A stretch of 64,000 nt of DNA from Cynocephalus volans (lineage: Eukaryota > Chordata > Mammalia > Dermoptera > Cynocephalidae): assembly GCF_027409185.1 (NCBI RefSeq), contig NC_084471.1, forward strand, positions 5,548,535 through 5,612,534, in the 5' to 3' direction. The notes under the pieces were generated by a model. The model was not told the origin of the DNA, did no database searches, and saw only the letters and a list, made by a program, of their open reading frames with translations. The translations under genes and the position numbers were made by a program. This document shows positions 1-12,440 of the stretch, one piece after another (the first letter of the stretch is position 1; each line of letters opens with the position of its first letter).

Positions 1-844
1 TGGGGAGAGCTGACCTTGGAAGTGTTCCCCGACAGCCTGCAACTTGAGCTGGAAATAGTGTGAAGGGTTGTCTGGGCGGAGATGGGAGGGGAGAGGTGCC
101 TGCAGCAGAAAGAAAGCAAAGGTTGGGAGGGAGGCCTCGGCCTCTGCAGGTGGGCCAGGCGTTTCCATCGCTGGTTTCAGCTACATACATACAGGTATGT
201 CTTCATGGAGCCATGCGTTAGCACGTTGTCAGTCACTTGGTTCTCATATAGCCCATGCACTGGAAATCTGTGCCATTGTACAGAGGGAGGCACTAAGGGT
301 CCCATAGCTCCAGGGCATCAGGCAGTGAGTCTGTCCCCCTGCGTCCAGGTGCATGCTTTGCCTGGGGTGCCATGGCGGCTTCCTCTTGATGTCACAAACC
401 TTGTCAGCTGGGCTTGGCTTCTTCTGCCCAGGCTTGCTCCTCGCCTTCCCTCCTGCTGCTTGGCTTTGATCTTGTTTGTTTCCCGCTTCCTCTGGCCTCC
501 TGGCCTTGCGGGTGGGTGTGGCCAGGATGAGCCTTGCAGGCACCTCAAGAAGAAGCTTTACATCAAGAAGCTCCGACAAGCCCCTGGGCTGTCCTGGAAG
601 GCTGCGTGTTTGCGGTTGTGGCCTTGGCACTGTCCAGATCCAGCCAGCCCCACACCCGCCCCTCCCTCCCATAGCGCCTGAGACAGTTGGGCAATAGCAA
701 ACGGCCTTGCTGCGTTGCGGCTGACTCCCCACTGTCTGCAGAATTATGTCCAGGGCCTCAGACTGCCACAGAAGGCCCTTGGGACACTCTCCCCTGTCTC
801 TCCTCTTCGGTTTCATCTTCAGCCTTTTCTCTTTGCATACCCAG
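1..844. other. intergenic, unassigned
   Basis: Nothing recognisable as an exon, RNA gene or repeat family was found. Reading frames here are short or lack any familiar protein motif, and codon use looks random. By human gene order this lies between RIBC2 and FBLN1. Confidence 0.5.
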
Positions 845-970
845 TGAATGGCTCATTCATGCATTCATTCACTCACCCATCAAGTATTTTACTGAGCACC
901 TACTGTGTGCCAGGCACTGTTCTAGGTGCAGAAGGAAACCAGACAGAAATCCTGCCTCCATGGAGCTACA
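845..970 (-). repeat. L2 LINE 3' end
   Basis: Contains the reverse-complement L2 3'-terminal phrase around 'tgagcacctactgtgtgcca' followed by 'cactgttctaggtg'. It begins with the ATTC-rich terminal repeat (cattcattcactca). Old and diverged. Confidence 0.8.
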
Positions 971-1924
971 CTATGGGGGTCAGGTTTTCCATGTGAGACA
1001 TGAAATATCCTCTCTCACCACCCTCCCCTCACCTACAGCTGCCTTTTCCTCACCTGTCAGGCCCTTCCTTTCATAGGAAACCCGTGCTTGCCTTCCAGAA
1101 GGTACCCCCAAGTATTCCCGACTATCTCAGGAGCAGTGCAATGTCAGGGGAGGGACATCTCAGCATTGCACCCCACCCCCATCTCAAACAGAAGCTGCCA
1201 GATCTGAGAGGCACACCTGATGCAGGGTGGTAGATCTCAACACAGAATCGGGCTCCTACTTTATCTTTGGTTTCAGTTTCCTTCTTAATGTACAGCATGC
1301 AGTGTTTACTCTGATACAGGAAAACGTCAGCCTGTTTCTTGGGTTTCACAATTTACAAGGCTGACTTCATTTATGACCATATTTCGTGTGCTCTTGGGTT
1401 TCAGACCACCAAATGCCTTAAACTCCCTCCGGAATTCCGGGGTTTGCAGGTGCGATGTGCATCAGTGTGTGGACGTGGGATGCAGGTTGGGTGGTCTGTG
1501 GGAGCATGTGGCATGCGTGCTTCCTCTCCTGTCAGCCCTCCCCTGGGTCCCAGCACATGCCAGCCCGTGCTGGCATTGATGGTTTACCCCTCTCTCACTG
1601 CTGGGGGGATGCCCTTTGTTCATCTCAGGGTCCCCAGGTCTGGGCTCGCCCAGAGAAAGTGCACATTCGTCCTGCATTTGCCCACACTGAGTGTTCTGTG
1701 TGAGTGTGGAAGGGCCTGACTTGTGAATGTACCTGATCAGATCATCCCAGCATCCCCCGGGCCACGTGCACCCCTCCAGCAGTGGCCCTGAGCTGCGCAG
1801 CTGCCATGTGCTCCCGCCCACGAGCCATGAGAAGCTGCCACTCAGCTGGACTCCAAGGTTCTAATGCAGACTCAGCCAAGACCCAGCAAGCTGCACATGG
1901 CATGGCCCTGGGTCCTCCCACAAC
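971..1924. other. intergenic, unassigned
   Basis: No gene or repeat family recognised. GC-moderate DNA with scattered stops in all frames. Confidence 0.45.
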
Positions 1925-2095
1925 CCTGAGAGGTAGGTGTATCATGCCCATTTTGCAGATGAAGAAGCTGGGGCTCAGAGAGGCCAGTGGCTTTCCAGGT
2001 ATCACATGGCCAGTGAGAAGCTGAGCCTGGTGCTCTCCTCTCTCCAGCACATCTGGCTGCAAGTCTAGAGCTTGAGCCACTAAAGCACCAGAGGG
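1925..2095 (-). repeat. MIR SINE
   Basis: Reverse-complement MIR core: 'gaggtaggtgtatcatgccc', 'ttttgcagatgaagaagctg', 'ctcagagaggcc' and 'tcacatggccagtgagaa' occur in the expected order. Confidence 0.85.
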
Positions 2096-3419
2096 TGGAC
2101 AGGAGACTCACATGGATCAATGTGGTTAATTCTCCCCAGACTTCACCTTTCTAAGAGTCCTGATCAGGAGAAGACGGGAGCCAGATGAGATGTGGGGAGA
2201 ATCACCTGGGGTGACTCACATAGGTAGAGTGGCAGGGCAGTGGCCCATTAATGGGAACCTGGGACACAGTCTTGCAAGCAGACCTCAGGTAGAACAAGAG
2301 CCAAGCCTGGATTTCCAAAATGATACTTTGGAAAATTCCATAAACTACATTATATTCATATCAAAGTAAATCAAAAGCACAGAGGAAAACTGGCCCACAT
2401 TTTCACTACCCCAACCCACCAGGCTTAATTTTCCACGTTTCTCCCTAGCTTTTCTTCACTCGCATTGAAAAGTTCTAGGGTTGTAATCACAGTGTAGGCA
2501 CAGCTGTCCATTCAGGGCATAAGCATGTTTTTAAAACAAGTATGTGGCTAAGCTATGTAGGAGACTTTTTTTACTTTTTAATTGGGAGTAAATAGTAGAT
2601 CACCACAGGCCAGTGCTCCCACTGCAGCAATTGGAAAAAGCTAAATAAATTACAAAAATCCTACTTTGAAAGGCATCAAAGAGCTGTGGAAACAATGAGG
2701 CTTAGATTAGATTAAATTCTAGTGTTGGGAGACCCTGAGGTGAGCTGATAATCTCCAGCCATTGCTTATTTTTGAGGGCTGAGGATAGAGCTTCTCTGTA
2801 AGGGGAAAGAGAAACCAGCAAATATTTGAGTTGTCACTAAGAGAGTGTGCCAAGGAAACGTGAGGGGATTCAGATGCATAGCCTGCTCTTCCTGGGGCAC
2901 ATTTGCTAAGTTCTAGTGCTCTTCAGGAAGCTGGGGAACTGGAAGGAAATCTTCCAAAGGGCAGAACTTAGTTAGGGAACTACAGACCAAACTGGGAGGA
3001 CACCTGCCTCAAGCACACTGCCAGTGTCCCTGCTGCAGACGTTTGCCAGGTGTTAAAGCTACTTGGGTAGAAGTGGGAGAGCTCGGCTGGAACCCCTGAA
3101 GGACAGAACTGGCTGTCTTGTAGTCTTGCAGGGCTGAGGAGACAAAGTCCCACCTGGTGCTCAATAAGAAGCCTATGAGGACATCATCTGGGAACAGGGA
3201 CACCCCAGAGACAGGTTGAGTATGACTAAAACTGCAAGCCAGACAGCCCTTTCCCGCTCAGTTTCTGACTGGATTGAGGGGAAAATCCTCTCATACTGTT
3301 TGTTCAATAGGGATCGTTTGTATTTAGCTTTTGTCACTTAAGCATGAATATTTTTAGAAGATGAGGAGGCAACATCCCTAGAGAGAATGACATCACCTGG
3401 ATCCTCCTCGCTTTTGATA
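2096..3419. other. intergenic, unassigned
   Basis: No exon or confidently named repeat seen. Part is AT-rich (2330-2720) and may be a very old decayed insertion. Confidence 0.4.
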
Positions 3420-4290
3420 CACAATGTCCAACATTGAATTAAAATTACTAGACATGAAAAGAGTCAAGAAAATATGACAAGTAACGAAGAGAAAAGACAG
3501 GCAAATGATGCAGAACCAGAGTGGATGCAGATATTGAAGTTAGCAGACAGGGACTTTAAAATAATAATGATTCATATGTCAAAGAAAATAGAGGGAAATG
3601 CAGGCAGAACAGTAAACGGTAGATATTCGATGGGAAATTAGAATCTTTGAAGAAAAAGAACCATATTAACATTCTACAACTGAAAATTAAGAACTTAATG
3701 GAAGGGTTAACAACAGGTTAGATATAGCAGGACATGAGAAAAGTGAACTCAGAGAGAAGCCGATAGAAAATACATGAATTGAAGCATAGAAAGAAGAATG
3801 GATAAAACAAAACAGAAGATGAGAAGACGAACGGACATAGTCAAAAGGTCTAAATACATGTAATTATAGCCCCAGAAAAAGAGGAGAGAGAAAAAGCGAC
3901 AGTAGCGATACTCAGACTAGGGCCAAGAATGTCCTGAAGACAATAAAAGAAGTCAACCCACAGATTCAAGACGCTCAATTCATTCCAGACAGGATAAGTA
4001 CAAAGAAAGCCCCATTCTAAACATAGCACAGTCAAACTGCTGGGAAACAAACACAAAGAAAAAATCTCAATAGCAACTGCAGATGGAGGTGGGGGTGGGG
4101 AAGGCACATTATCTTCAAAAAACATTGGTAAATTGGGGTGGCAGAGGGAGCGACATTGAGGAACACAGGAGCATCCTGCACCGACCACAGAGACACAAAA
4201 ATGCACCACACGTGGTCCTTTTCAAAGGAACTCACAGGCTAGGGAGGAAATAGAGGACTGAAATACTGTGTGATTACTTGTGACAGATGG
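3420..4290 (+). repeat. old L1 / HAL1-type ORF1-region fragment
   Basis: A-rich plus-strand sequence with phrases typical of old L1/HAL1 ORF1 regions: 'agcagacagggactttaaaa', 'caacccacagattcaagacg' and 'caggataagtacaaagaaag'. Many stops and indels, so no coding capacity. Exact subfamily not determined. Confidence 0.7.
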
Positions 4291-6689
4291 ACACGCAGGG
4301 GAACAAGGAAACCCAGAGGAGAGGAGACAGGTAACCCAGACTGGGGCTCAAGTCATTCCGGAGAGGGAATATCTGACCAGAGTCCAGAAGAACAGGTAAG
4401 AATTACCTAGGGAAGAGAGAAGGATGTTCCAGCAAGAAGACACCAGCAGGTCCTCTCTGCATTGACCTCCGCCCCACAGCGCTCGCCCCACTGTGGTGCG
4501 GGCCCAGCTGCTCTGGGGGAGGTGGGGAGAACACGGTGCAGACCCTCCCCGGGAACTCACAGCTCGCTTCCTCCCCTCTCGGAAATCTCTCCCTGCAGGC
4601 CAAGCATCTTCTTGGATTTCAAGGCAATGTCTCTGCTCATAGTTTCAAAAGTCCATTTTGAAAGTCAAAGTCCAGTTCAGCATCCTTTGTCCTGAGGCAC
4701 ACATCTGACTTCTGGGAACCCATTCATTTAACAAACCTCTTAGGGGCAAACATTTTCAAAGAATCCATTTAGCTGACCTCAGTTAAGCACCTCACACCGC
4801 CCAACACCGCCCAGCACTGAACTAGGAGCTGAAAGCTGAGGAGCAAATGAGTCCCAGGCCTGCCCTTGGAAAAGGAAGATTCTTAATGAGAGACATTTGA
4901 GGGCCAACCATTAGAAATGGCTCTTGAGCCAATGTGCTGTAATGCTATTTCTTTTCCTTGCCCTAATGGGGTTAGCTTTAGAAGTGCGTCTGGCTAGCAC
5001 TTTTAACGACCTGCACTGCATCTCAGCAAATGCTCATTATTGGCATAAAAGAACATTGGAATTGAGACTATCCGAAGTGCATGAAATAATTTGGAGGTAT
5101 ATATAATCTCAAAATTTTATGCCTAATCCCAAATGCCAGTTTTCCAGGTTTAAATTTTGGCAAGTTAGAGTGACAATGGGGACTTAGGCCAAACAAACCA
5201 AAAGCAAGCCCAAACTGAAAAAGAAAAAAAATGTGTATTTATTAAAAGACTGTCATTATCTAGCCAAGACTGAACCCTGAAATCAAAACTGAAACATTCC
5301 CCAGAGAATGTGTGTATTTTTTATGGCAGGCTTCATACACGCCTAATCTCTTTTTGCACACGAAGATCACTTTAATAAAACTTCCCCACATACTCACATT
5401 CTAGAAAGAGAGCAGTTGTTGGCAATTCTCAGGTCTTATGATTTCATTTTGATGCCAGGGAAAATTCAAAATATGTTTTTTAAACTTTAATGGAAAACGA
5501 AACAGACCATAAAGATATGAGATCTCTTTAGAGAGACAAGTAAGAATTTGTTCGTAGTTGCGTAGAATTCGTAATACCTTAGAACTGATCCAAAAACAAT
5601 TGTTTTTAAACACTGAAGTCACCACTAAGACTTAAAACAAGAGAATATGTTGCCTGTGTCCTTCTGCACTATAGCAATAGAACATTTCAACCACCCTTTC
5701 AAAACACCACCTAGTAACAACTCATTGATCGAGGGTGTGTGGAAAACAGCCAGTTCCCCATGAGCGATGTTTCCCCAGGATTGAAAATTACCCCTCCAGT
5801 GACAAGCCTTTATTTTTTTCTTTTTGACAACTTTTAATGGAAAAATTTCCAAAATATAGAGCGACTTCCCTTGCCTTTAGAAACAAAGTATGGGATTATT
5901 ACATTTCCTTTTCTTTCTTTTTTTTCCTTTGGTGGTTTCTGGTCATTATGTCGGTGGTACGCAGTCTGGAGCCTTCAAGGGCAGGACTGTGTCTGACTCC
6001 TCTCTCAGCACCAAGCACTCAGCCCAGCCCAGGACAGACATACAGGAAAGGTCTGCTGGTGGACCCTTTTGCATGAGTGAAACGTGGAGGATAAAGAGAT
6101 GTGAGAAGGACTCCAGCAGTCTAAGACAAATGGCTAAAAGGTCTTTATTTCTGTGACCCTTTCTCAATGAATCTGCACCCCAAACACTAGGGGGTATGAT
6201 GAAGGCATTAGGACAACCCAGAGAGTGAATTCCAACTTGTGCACATGTCTGGCCTGCTAGCTGAGAAATGCTGTGCTCTGCCAGCAAGAATCCCAGCTGG
6301 GCCTGGGCCAGCAAGAAGAACAGAGCCAGGCATTTCCCACCTGACTAAACCTTTGAATGAGGATCTGCCCCTTTTCTGGACAATGGCTATACGATGCCAT
6401 AATGCCCTTCCCCCTGTTTTTAATGCTTTATTGGGAGCATGCAACCCCAGGTACTTGTGTTAAGCAACAGAAACAGACTAATGCAAATGCTTTGCTCTCT
6501 AGCCACAGGCCCCATCACTCCCTATTGTCAGACTCAGCCATTTCACCTGTCACGTTACTGGCTCAGCCCTGAAGCCATTCAGATTTGCATCTCTTGGTCC
6601 AGAAGCCCAAACTCATTCATTCCACGTGTACTGAGTTCCCATTGTGTTGGGAGAGGGACTGAGGGTTAGAAGGAAGATTCAAAGATTAA
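4291..6689. other. intergenic, mostly unassigned
   Basis: No gene recognised. 5960-6050 (around 'agggcaggactgtgtctgac') resembles an L2 or MIR tail. 6120-6485 ends in 'aacagaaacagactaatgca', the sort of terminus seen on MaLR/ERVL LTRs, but the body was not recognised. The rest is unassigned. Confidence 0.4.
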
Positions 6690-7200
6690 TAAGTGAATCA
6701 TATCAAACATGTAAGGGAAAAATAACACCAATTTTACAGAAACTCTTTCAGAAAATAGAAGAAGAGAGAATATATCCCAACCCCTTTAAAGGTTAGCACT
6801 ACCTTCTTACCAAAATCAAACAAGGACTCTACCAGAAAAGGAAGTTGCAGTCCAATTTTCCTCATGGATATAGACACAAAAAACCTTACTGAGATATTAT
6901 CAAGTAAAATCCAGCAATATATAAAAAGGACAATACATCCATGCCCAGGTGGGAGTGATCACAGAAATTCACGGTAGCTTTAACATTTGAAATCCGTTGA
7001 TGTAATCGACCACAATGACATCAGTCATACACTCATTTCATTAGACACAAAAAAAGCATTTGACAAAATTCAACATCCATTCAGGATAAAAGTCTCAGCA
7101 CGCAAGGAATAGAAAGCAACTCTTCGATCCGATACAAGTCATCCACGTAAACAGACAGCAGACGTGCTCAGTGAATGGGGAAGAGCTGGCTTGTTCCTGG
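6690..7200 (+). repeat. L1 ORF2 reverse-transcriptase-region fragment
   Basis: Plus-strand L1 ORF2 remnant. The stretch near 7045-7075 corresponds to the RT segment containing 'KAFDKIQHPF'. Frame is broken by stops and indels. It abuts a minus-strand L1 fragment at about 7206, giving a head-to-head junction. Confidence 0.8.
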
Positions 7201-8067
7201 TTCTGGGACATTAAGAATAAAGGTGCAATAAACATTCATGTCCAGGTTTTTGTGTGAACATAGTCTTCCTTTCTTTGAGATAAATGCCCAGGAGGACAAT
7301 ACCTAGGACATGTGGTAGTCGAATATTTACCTTTTTAAGGAAACTAGCGCATTGTTTTCCAGAGTGGCCGTACCATTTTACACTTCCATCAGCAGTGTTT
7401 GAGTGATCCAGTTTCCCCACATCCTCACCAGCATTTGGTGGCAATGCTTTTTTTTTTTTTAGCCATTCCGATTGGTGTGTCGTAAACCATCCCACTGTGG
7501 TTTTAGTTTGCATTTCCCTGATGGCTAATCTTTTCATGTGCTTATTTGTTATCTCTATATTCTGTTCGGTAAAATGTCACTTCATGTCTTTTGTCCATTT
7601 TCTAATTGGGTTGCTGTTTTTCATTTTCTTACTGTTGAGTTTTGAGAGTTTTTGATATAGTCTAGGTACCAGACCTTTGGGGGAGATGTAGTTTGAAATA
7701 TTTTCTTTCAGACTGTAGCTTGTCTTTTTATCCTCATAACAGGGTTCTTCACAGAGCAAAAAAATTTGATGAGTCAAATTTATCAATTTTCTCCTTTTAT
7801 AAATAATGTTTCAGTGTCAATTCTGAGAATTCTTTGCCTAATGCCAGATCCCAAAGACTTTCTCCTATTTTTTTCTTAAAGTTTTGTAGCTTTATGTTTT
7901 ACCTTTAAGTTTGTGATCCATTTTGAGTTAGTTTTTTATAAGGTGTGAGACCCACATCAAAGTTTATTTTTTTGCCAATGAATGTCCAATTGCACCAGCA
8001 CCATTTGTAGAAAAAGCTGTCTTTCCCCCATTGAATCGCTTTTGCACGTTTGTCAAACGTCAGCTGG

Positions 8068-8170
8068 AGGGGCCAGCCTGTGGCTCACTTGGGAGAGCAT
8101 GGTGCTGCCAACACCAAGTCAGGGGTTAGGATCCCCTTATTGGTCATCTATTTTAAAAAAAAAAAAAAAA
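8068..8170 (+). repeat. tRNA-Ile-derived SINE (CYN-like monomer)
   Basis: Starts 'ggccagcctgtggctcactt' (box A region), continues through an anticodon-arm-like segment ('gtgctgccaacaccaag'), then box B-like 'gggttaggatcc' and an A-tail. Flanked by a short imperfect target-site duplication, gtcagctgg (8059-8067) and gtcagttgg (8171-8179). Confidence 0.85.
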
Positions 8171-8184
8171 GTCAGTTGGGCACT

Positions 8185-8575
8185 GTTTTAGTCCATTTCT
8201 GTTGCTTATAACAGAAATGCCTGAAACTGTGTAGTTTATAAAGAAGCAATATTTGTTGCTTACAGTTTTGGAGGCTGGGAAGTCCAAAGTCCAGGGAACA
8301 CATTTGGTGAAGGCCTTGTTGGTGGTGACAGTGACGTAGAGGTGTCACATGGTGGATGGCAGAGCAGAGAGAGAGAGTAACCTCCTCATTCACTCTCCTC
8401 TTAAAGCCACCAGAAGCACTGTCATTATTCCAAGAATGAATCAATCCACTCACGAGAGTGCAGTCCTCACAATCCAATCACCTCTTCAAGGCCTCATTCT
8501 TTCAATAATAGGATTTCCCACCTCAACAGTTACAGTGGGGATTAAGTTTTGGGAGACGTTTGATCCAAGGCAGGT
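8185..8575 (-). mobile_element. MaLR (MLT1/MST-type) LTR
   Basis: Reverse-oriented LTR. 'gttttagtccatttctgttg', 'gtagtttataaagaagcaat', 'tttggaggctgggaagtcca' and 'tcaccctcttcaagg'-type blocks follow the MaLR order and end near 'ggggattaagtttt'. No internal retroviral sequence; a solo LTR inside the L1. Confidence 0.8.
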
Positions 8576-10068
8576 ACATTTGCATAAGTTCTCTAGGTTC
8601 TCTGTTCTGTCCCATTGATCTATGTGTCTGTTCCTCTGCCAATATCACATAGTCTTGATTACTGTAGCTATGTAATAAGTCTTCAAGTTGGGTGGATTGA
8701 TTCCTTCTAGCTAATTCTTCCTTTTCAAAGTTGTTTTAGCTATTCTAGTTCCCTTGCCTTTCCATATAAATTTTAGAATAGCCTTGTCTATATCTATATA
8801 TTTTCTGTATCTTACTGGCATTTTGATAGGAATTGCATTAAATATTGTATATCAATGTAGAAAGAATTGACATAACTACTGTGTTGTGTCTTCCAATCCA
8901 CGGACAAGGTATGTCTCTTTATTTACTTACATCTCCTTTAACTTCCTTCATCAGCATTGCATAGTTTTCAATGCACAATTTCTGTACATGTTTTATTTAC
9001 ACCTAAATATTTCATTTTTTTGAGCAATTTTAAATGATACTGTATTTTAAATTTTGATGTCCACATGTTTGTTGCTAGCATGTAGAAATAAAGCAGACTT
9101 CTGTATGTTTATTTTGTATGCTGTGATCTTGGTGAACTCAGTTATTAGTTCTAGGAGTTTTTTGTTGATTCCTTGGGATCTTCTACATAGAACATTATAT
9201 CATTTGCAAATGAAGACAGTTTTATTCCTTTTTAATCAGTATGCCTTTTAGCCTTTTATTTCCTCTTCTCGCCTTATTGCACTGGTTACAACTTCCAGCA
9301 CTATTTTGAATAACAATGGTGAGATTGGACAGCCTTACCTTGTTCCTGATTTTAGGGGTACAGCATCCAATCTTCTATCATTAAGTATAAGGTTAGCTGT
9401 AGGTTTTTTGTAGATGCTCCTTATCAAGTTGAGGAATTTCCCCTCTATTCCTATTATCTGAGAGTTTTTATCATGCATGGGGTTAAGTGTTGTTCAATGC
9501 TTTTCCTGCACCAATTGATATTATCATATGATTAATACGGTAGGTTGATTTTCAAATATTGAACCAGCTTTTTATCTGTGGAATAAGCTCCACATGGTCA
9601 TGATGTAATTCTTTTTATACATTGCTAAATTCTACTCACTAGTATTTTGTTAAGGATTTTTTTAATCTTTATGTGAATATGTATGAGGGATAATGTCCTG
9701 TAGTTTTTATTTGTTTGTTTATTGTATTATTTCTCTGGTTTTAGTATCAGGATAATACTCTGTTCATAAAATGTATTGGAAAGTATTCCTTCTTCGATTT
9801 TCTGGAAAATATTGTGTAGAATTAATTCTTCTTAAAACATTTGGTAGAATTTTTCAGTAAAACCATGTGGGCCTGGAGGCTTCCTTTTTGGGAGTTTAAT
9901 TATGAATTCAATTTCACGGATAGTTATAGGGCTCTTCAAGTGATCTATTTCATATCGGGTGAGGTGTGATAGTATGAGTTTTTCAGAAATTGGTTCATTT
10001 AATCTAATGTGCTAAATTTATGTGTATAGAGTTGCTCATAGTATTTCCTTATTATTCCTTAGATTTCT

Positions 10069-10276
10069 TTTTTTTTTTTTTTTTTAAACATCCTTACTTG
10101 TTTATTTATTTATTTATTTATTTATTTTTAATTTTTTGTTGTTGTTGTTGGTTTTTCGTGACAGGCACTCAGCCAGTGAGTGCACCGGTCATTCCTATAT
10201 AGGATCCGAACCCGCGGCGGGAGCATCGCGGCGCTCCCAGCGCCGCACTCTACCGAGTGCGCCACAGGCTCGGCCC
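10069..10276 (-). repeat. tRNA-derived SINE, GC-rich CYN-like subtype
   Basis: Minus-strand SINE between perfect 16-bp target-site duplications tattccttagatttct (10053-10068 and 10277-10292). The tail region holds a TTTA microsatellite. The body reads (reverse complement) as a tRNA-like head with a GGCGCTGGGAGCGC arm, box B 'gggttcggatcc', then a shortened second module ending in 'gtcacgaaaaac'. It carries the same internal deletion as the copy at 45291. Confidence 0.9.
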
Positions 10277-10349
10277 TATTCCTTAGATTTCTGCAGGGTC
10301 TGTAGTGATAGTCCCTGTTTCATTCCAGATATTGGTAATTTGCATATTC

Positions 10350-10379
10350 TCTCTCTCTCTCTCTCTTTTTTTTTTTTTT
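10350..10379. repeat. (CT)n/(T)n simple repeat
   Basis: A run of tctctctctctctctctc followed by a T tract, at the junction between two unrelated L1 fragments. Confidence 0.85.
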
Positions 10380-10380
10380 G

Positions 10381-12377
10381 CATTATGTATACGTGACTTA
10401 TCACAGTCCATTGGAGTTGTCATTTACAAGACAGAGTGTAGAAATCTGATCTCCATTTAGGTTCATTTATCTTCTTCCATTTATAATATAATTGTCTTAA
10501 ATATTTCCTCCACATGTATTTAAACCACACTAAACAGTGTTATAATATTTGTTTCAACTGTCAAACATAATTTAGAAAACTCAAGAGGAAAAGTGAAACT
10601 TATGGTATTTTTTCTCCTTTTTGCTTATCTTCCTGATGTTTTAAGATTCCCTATTTTATTATTCATTTCCTTTTAGTTTAGAAAACTTCTTTTAGCCATT
10701 CTTTAGGACAGGTCTGCTGGTAATAAGTTCACTTAGCTTTCATCTATCTGATAATGTATTGGTTTTCCCTTAGTTTCTAAAGAATATTTTCTCTGGGTAT
10801 AGGATTCTGAATTTTTTCTTTTGGTCTTATAGAAATGTCATGGCTCTTTTTCTGACCTCCATGGTTTTGATGAGAAATCTTCTGTAATTCAAATTGTTTC
10901 TCCTATAGGTGAGGTGTCATTTCTCTCTTGCTTCTTTCAGGATTCTTTCCTTTGTCTTTTGTTTTTGGAAGTTTGACAACGTGTCTTGGTGTGGATTTCT
11001 TTAGGTTGATCCCCTCTGGAGGTTGCTAAGCTTCTTGAATCTATAGGTTTGTGTCTCTTGACAAATTTGGGAAGTTTTCAGTTGTCATTTGAGCTCTACT
11101 CTCTTTCCCTCTCTTTCTGAGACTCTGATGTCATGAATGTTAGATCCTGTGTCATAATCTCATGGGTCCTTAAGTCTCTGTTCACATTTGTTTTAAGGGT
11201 GTTCTCTCTCTGCTGTTCATACTGACTAATCCTGTCATTCTATCTTCCTGTTCACAAATTGTTTCCTTTTTACATCTTCTGTTTCTTTGTTGAGGCTTTC
11301 TCTTTTTTCATTTGTTTCGAGGAGATTCGTAATTGCTTATTGAAGCATTTTTTATCACAGCTGCTTTGAAATCTTTGTCAGATAACCTAACATCTCTGTC
11401 ATCTTTGGGTGGATATCTATTTATTACCTTTTTTCATCCAGTTTGAGACCTTTCTGGTTATTAGTGTGATGAGTGATTTTCTCTTGAAACCTGGACACCC
11501 TCCTATTATACACGAGACTCTGGATCTTACTCAAACCTTCTGTTTTAGCTGGTGTTCTCTGACAGTGATGTGCCAGGGACGTGAGGGGCACTGTCTCATG
11601 ACCGCCCAGTGGAGGTAGAACTCCGAATTTCCCACTCAGCCTTTGTTGACACCTGAGTGGGGGGGGGTCCTCATTACTGCTGGGTAGGGGTGGCAGTTCC
11701 AGCTCCTCAGTGAGCCTCCACCGGTACCTCCCTGATTGGGCCATGGTGAAAGCCCTGACTCTCTGCTAGGCCTCCTTGGGCACCACCCTAGTGAGGAAAA
11801 GGAGGGCCACCTTGTTAGCACCAGATGGGGATGGAGGTCCAGACTCCCCACGTGTCCCCACTGACAGCAAGGGAGAGGGACCTCATTACCAGGTGGCAGG
11901 GATGAAAGTCCTGGCTCACTACTCAGCCTTCTCTGATACCCGACCAGTGGGGAGGTTGGGGCACCTTCTTACGGCCTGACATGGGTATGGATGGGGCCGC
12001 ATTCTTTTCTGTGGCACTTTGCTAAAGTAGCTCCATTATTATCTAAAAGGTTTCTGTCTTGCTAGGCTGCCCCTTCCCTAGTCTTTTGGCTACAGAGACA
12101 TTTGTCAGGACATTTTTTTGTCTGCATCTGTTGGCATTTCCAGATGCCAGTTTCTTCCACAACAATATATGAGGCAAAAGTCAAGGCCAGGGAGTCCTCC
12201 ACCCTGTTGTCCCTCGGGTCCCGAAGTCTCTGATGGACTTGCCTTCCTCTCTCCACCTTTTAAGGTTTCCTTATACTTGTTTTACGAATTACGTCTAGGG
12301 TTTTTATTTGTATTTAGTAGGAGGGATAGGGAAAGTATGTCTACTCCATCTTCCCAGAAGTAGAGGTCTCTCTGTGC
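10381..12377 (-). repeat. old L1 5' region (L1M/HAL1-type)
   Basis: Antisense L1-related leader sequence: 'tgacaacgtgtcttggtgtg', 'gcttcttgaatctataggtt', 'gggaagttttcagttgtcat' and 'tgaaatctttgtcagataac' occur in the order seen in old mammalian L1 5'/ORF1 regions. The right part (11560-11990) is a set of imperfect ~75-100-bp repeats. Subfamily not determined; no intact ORF. Confidence 0.7.
11560..11990 (-). repeat. imperfect tandem repeats inside old L1 leader
   Basis: Recurring blocks of the type 'tcattactgctgggtagg', 'ctcactactcagcc', 'gacacc' and 'agtcctggctc' at 11620-11960. This is a decayed tandem array within the L1 5' region, with units too diverged to count exactly by eye. Confidence 0.6.
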
Positions 12378-12440
12378 TGTTTTGGCAACTTCCTATGAGT
12401 CTATAATTACTTCAAAATAAAAAGTTCAAAAGAAATTCTA
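12378..12440 (+). repeat. L1M 3'-end scrap
   Basis: 'ctataattacttcaaaataa' followed by 'aaagttc' resembles the 3' terminus of old L1M elements. Confidence 0.5.

Larger units (their letters stand above)
7206..10380 (-). repeat. L1 ORF2 fragment with nested insertions
   Basis: Reverse complement of L1 ORF2, from near the C-terminal end at about 7206 upstream to mid-ORF2 at about 10380. Typical antisense phrases are 'attgatctatgtgtctgttc', 'agtcttgattactgtagcta' and 'gagattggacagccttacct'. It is interrupted by a SINE (8068-8170), a MaLR LTR (8185-8575) and another SINE (10069-10276), so it is older than all three. No open ORF remains. Confidence 0.9.

Noticed and set aside
244-816. 190-codon minus-strand open frame near the window start
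   Set aside because: No recognisable domain, no splice context that I can support, and overlapping frames of similar length on the other strand.
6690-10380. Head-to-head L1 fragments as a single twin-primed (5'-inverted) insertion
   Set aside because: The left fragment is mid-ORF2 and the right one starts at the ORF2 C-terminus without 3' UTR or A-tail at the junction, so the geometry does not fit twin priming; two separate fragments are simpler.
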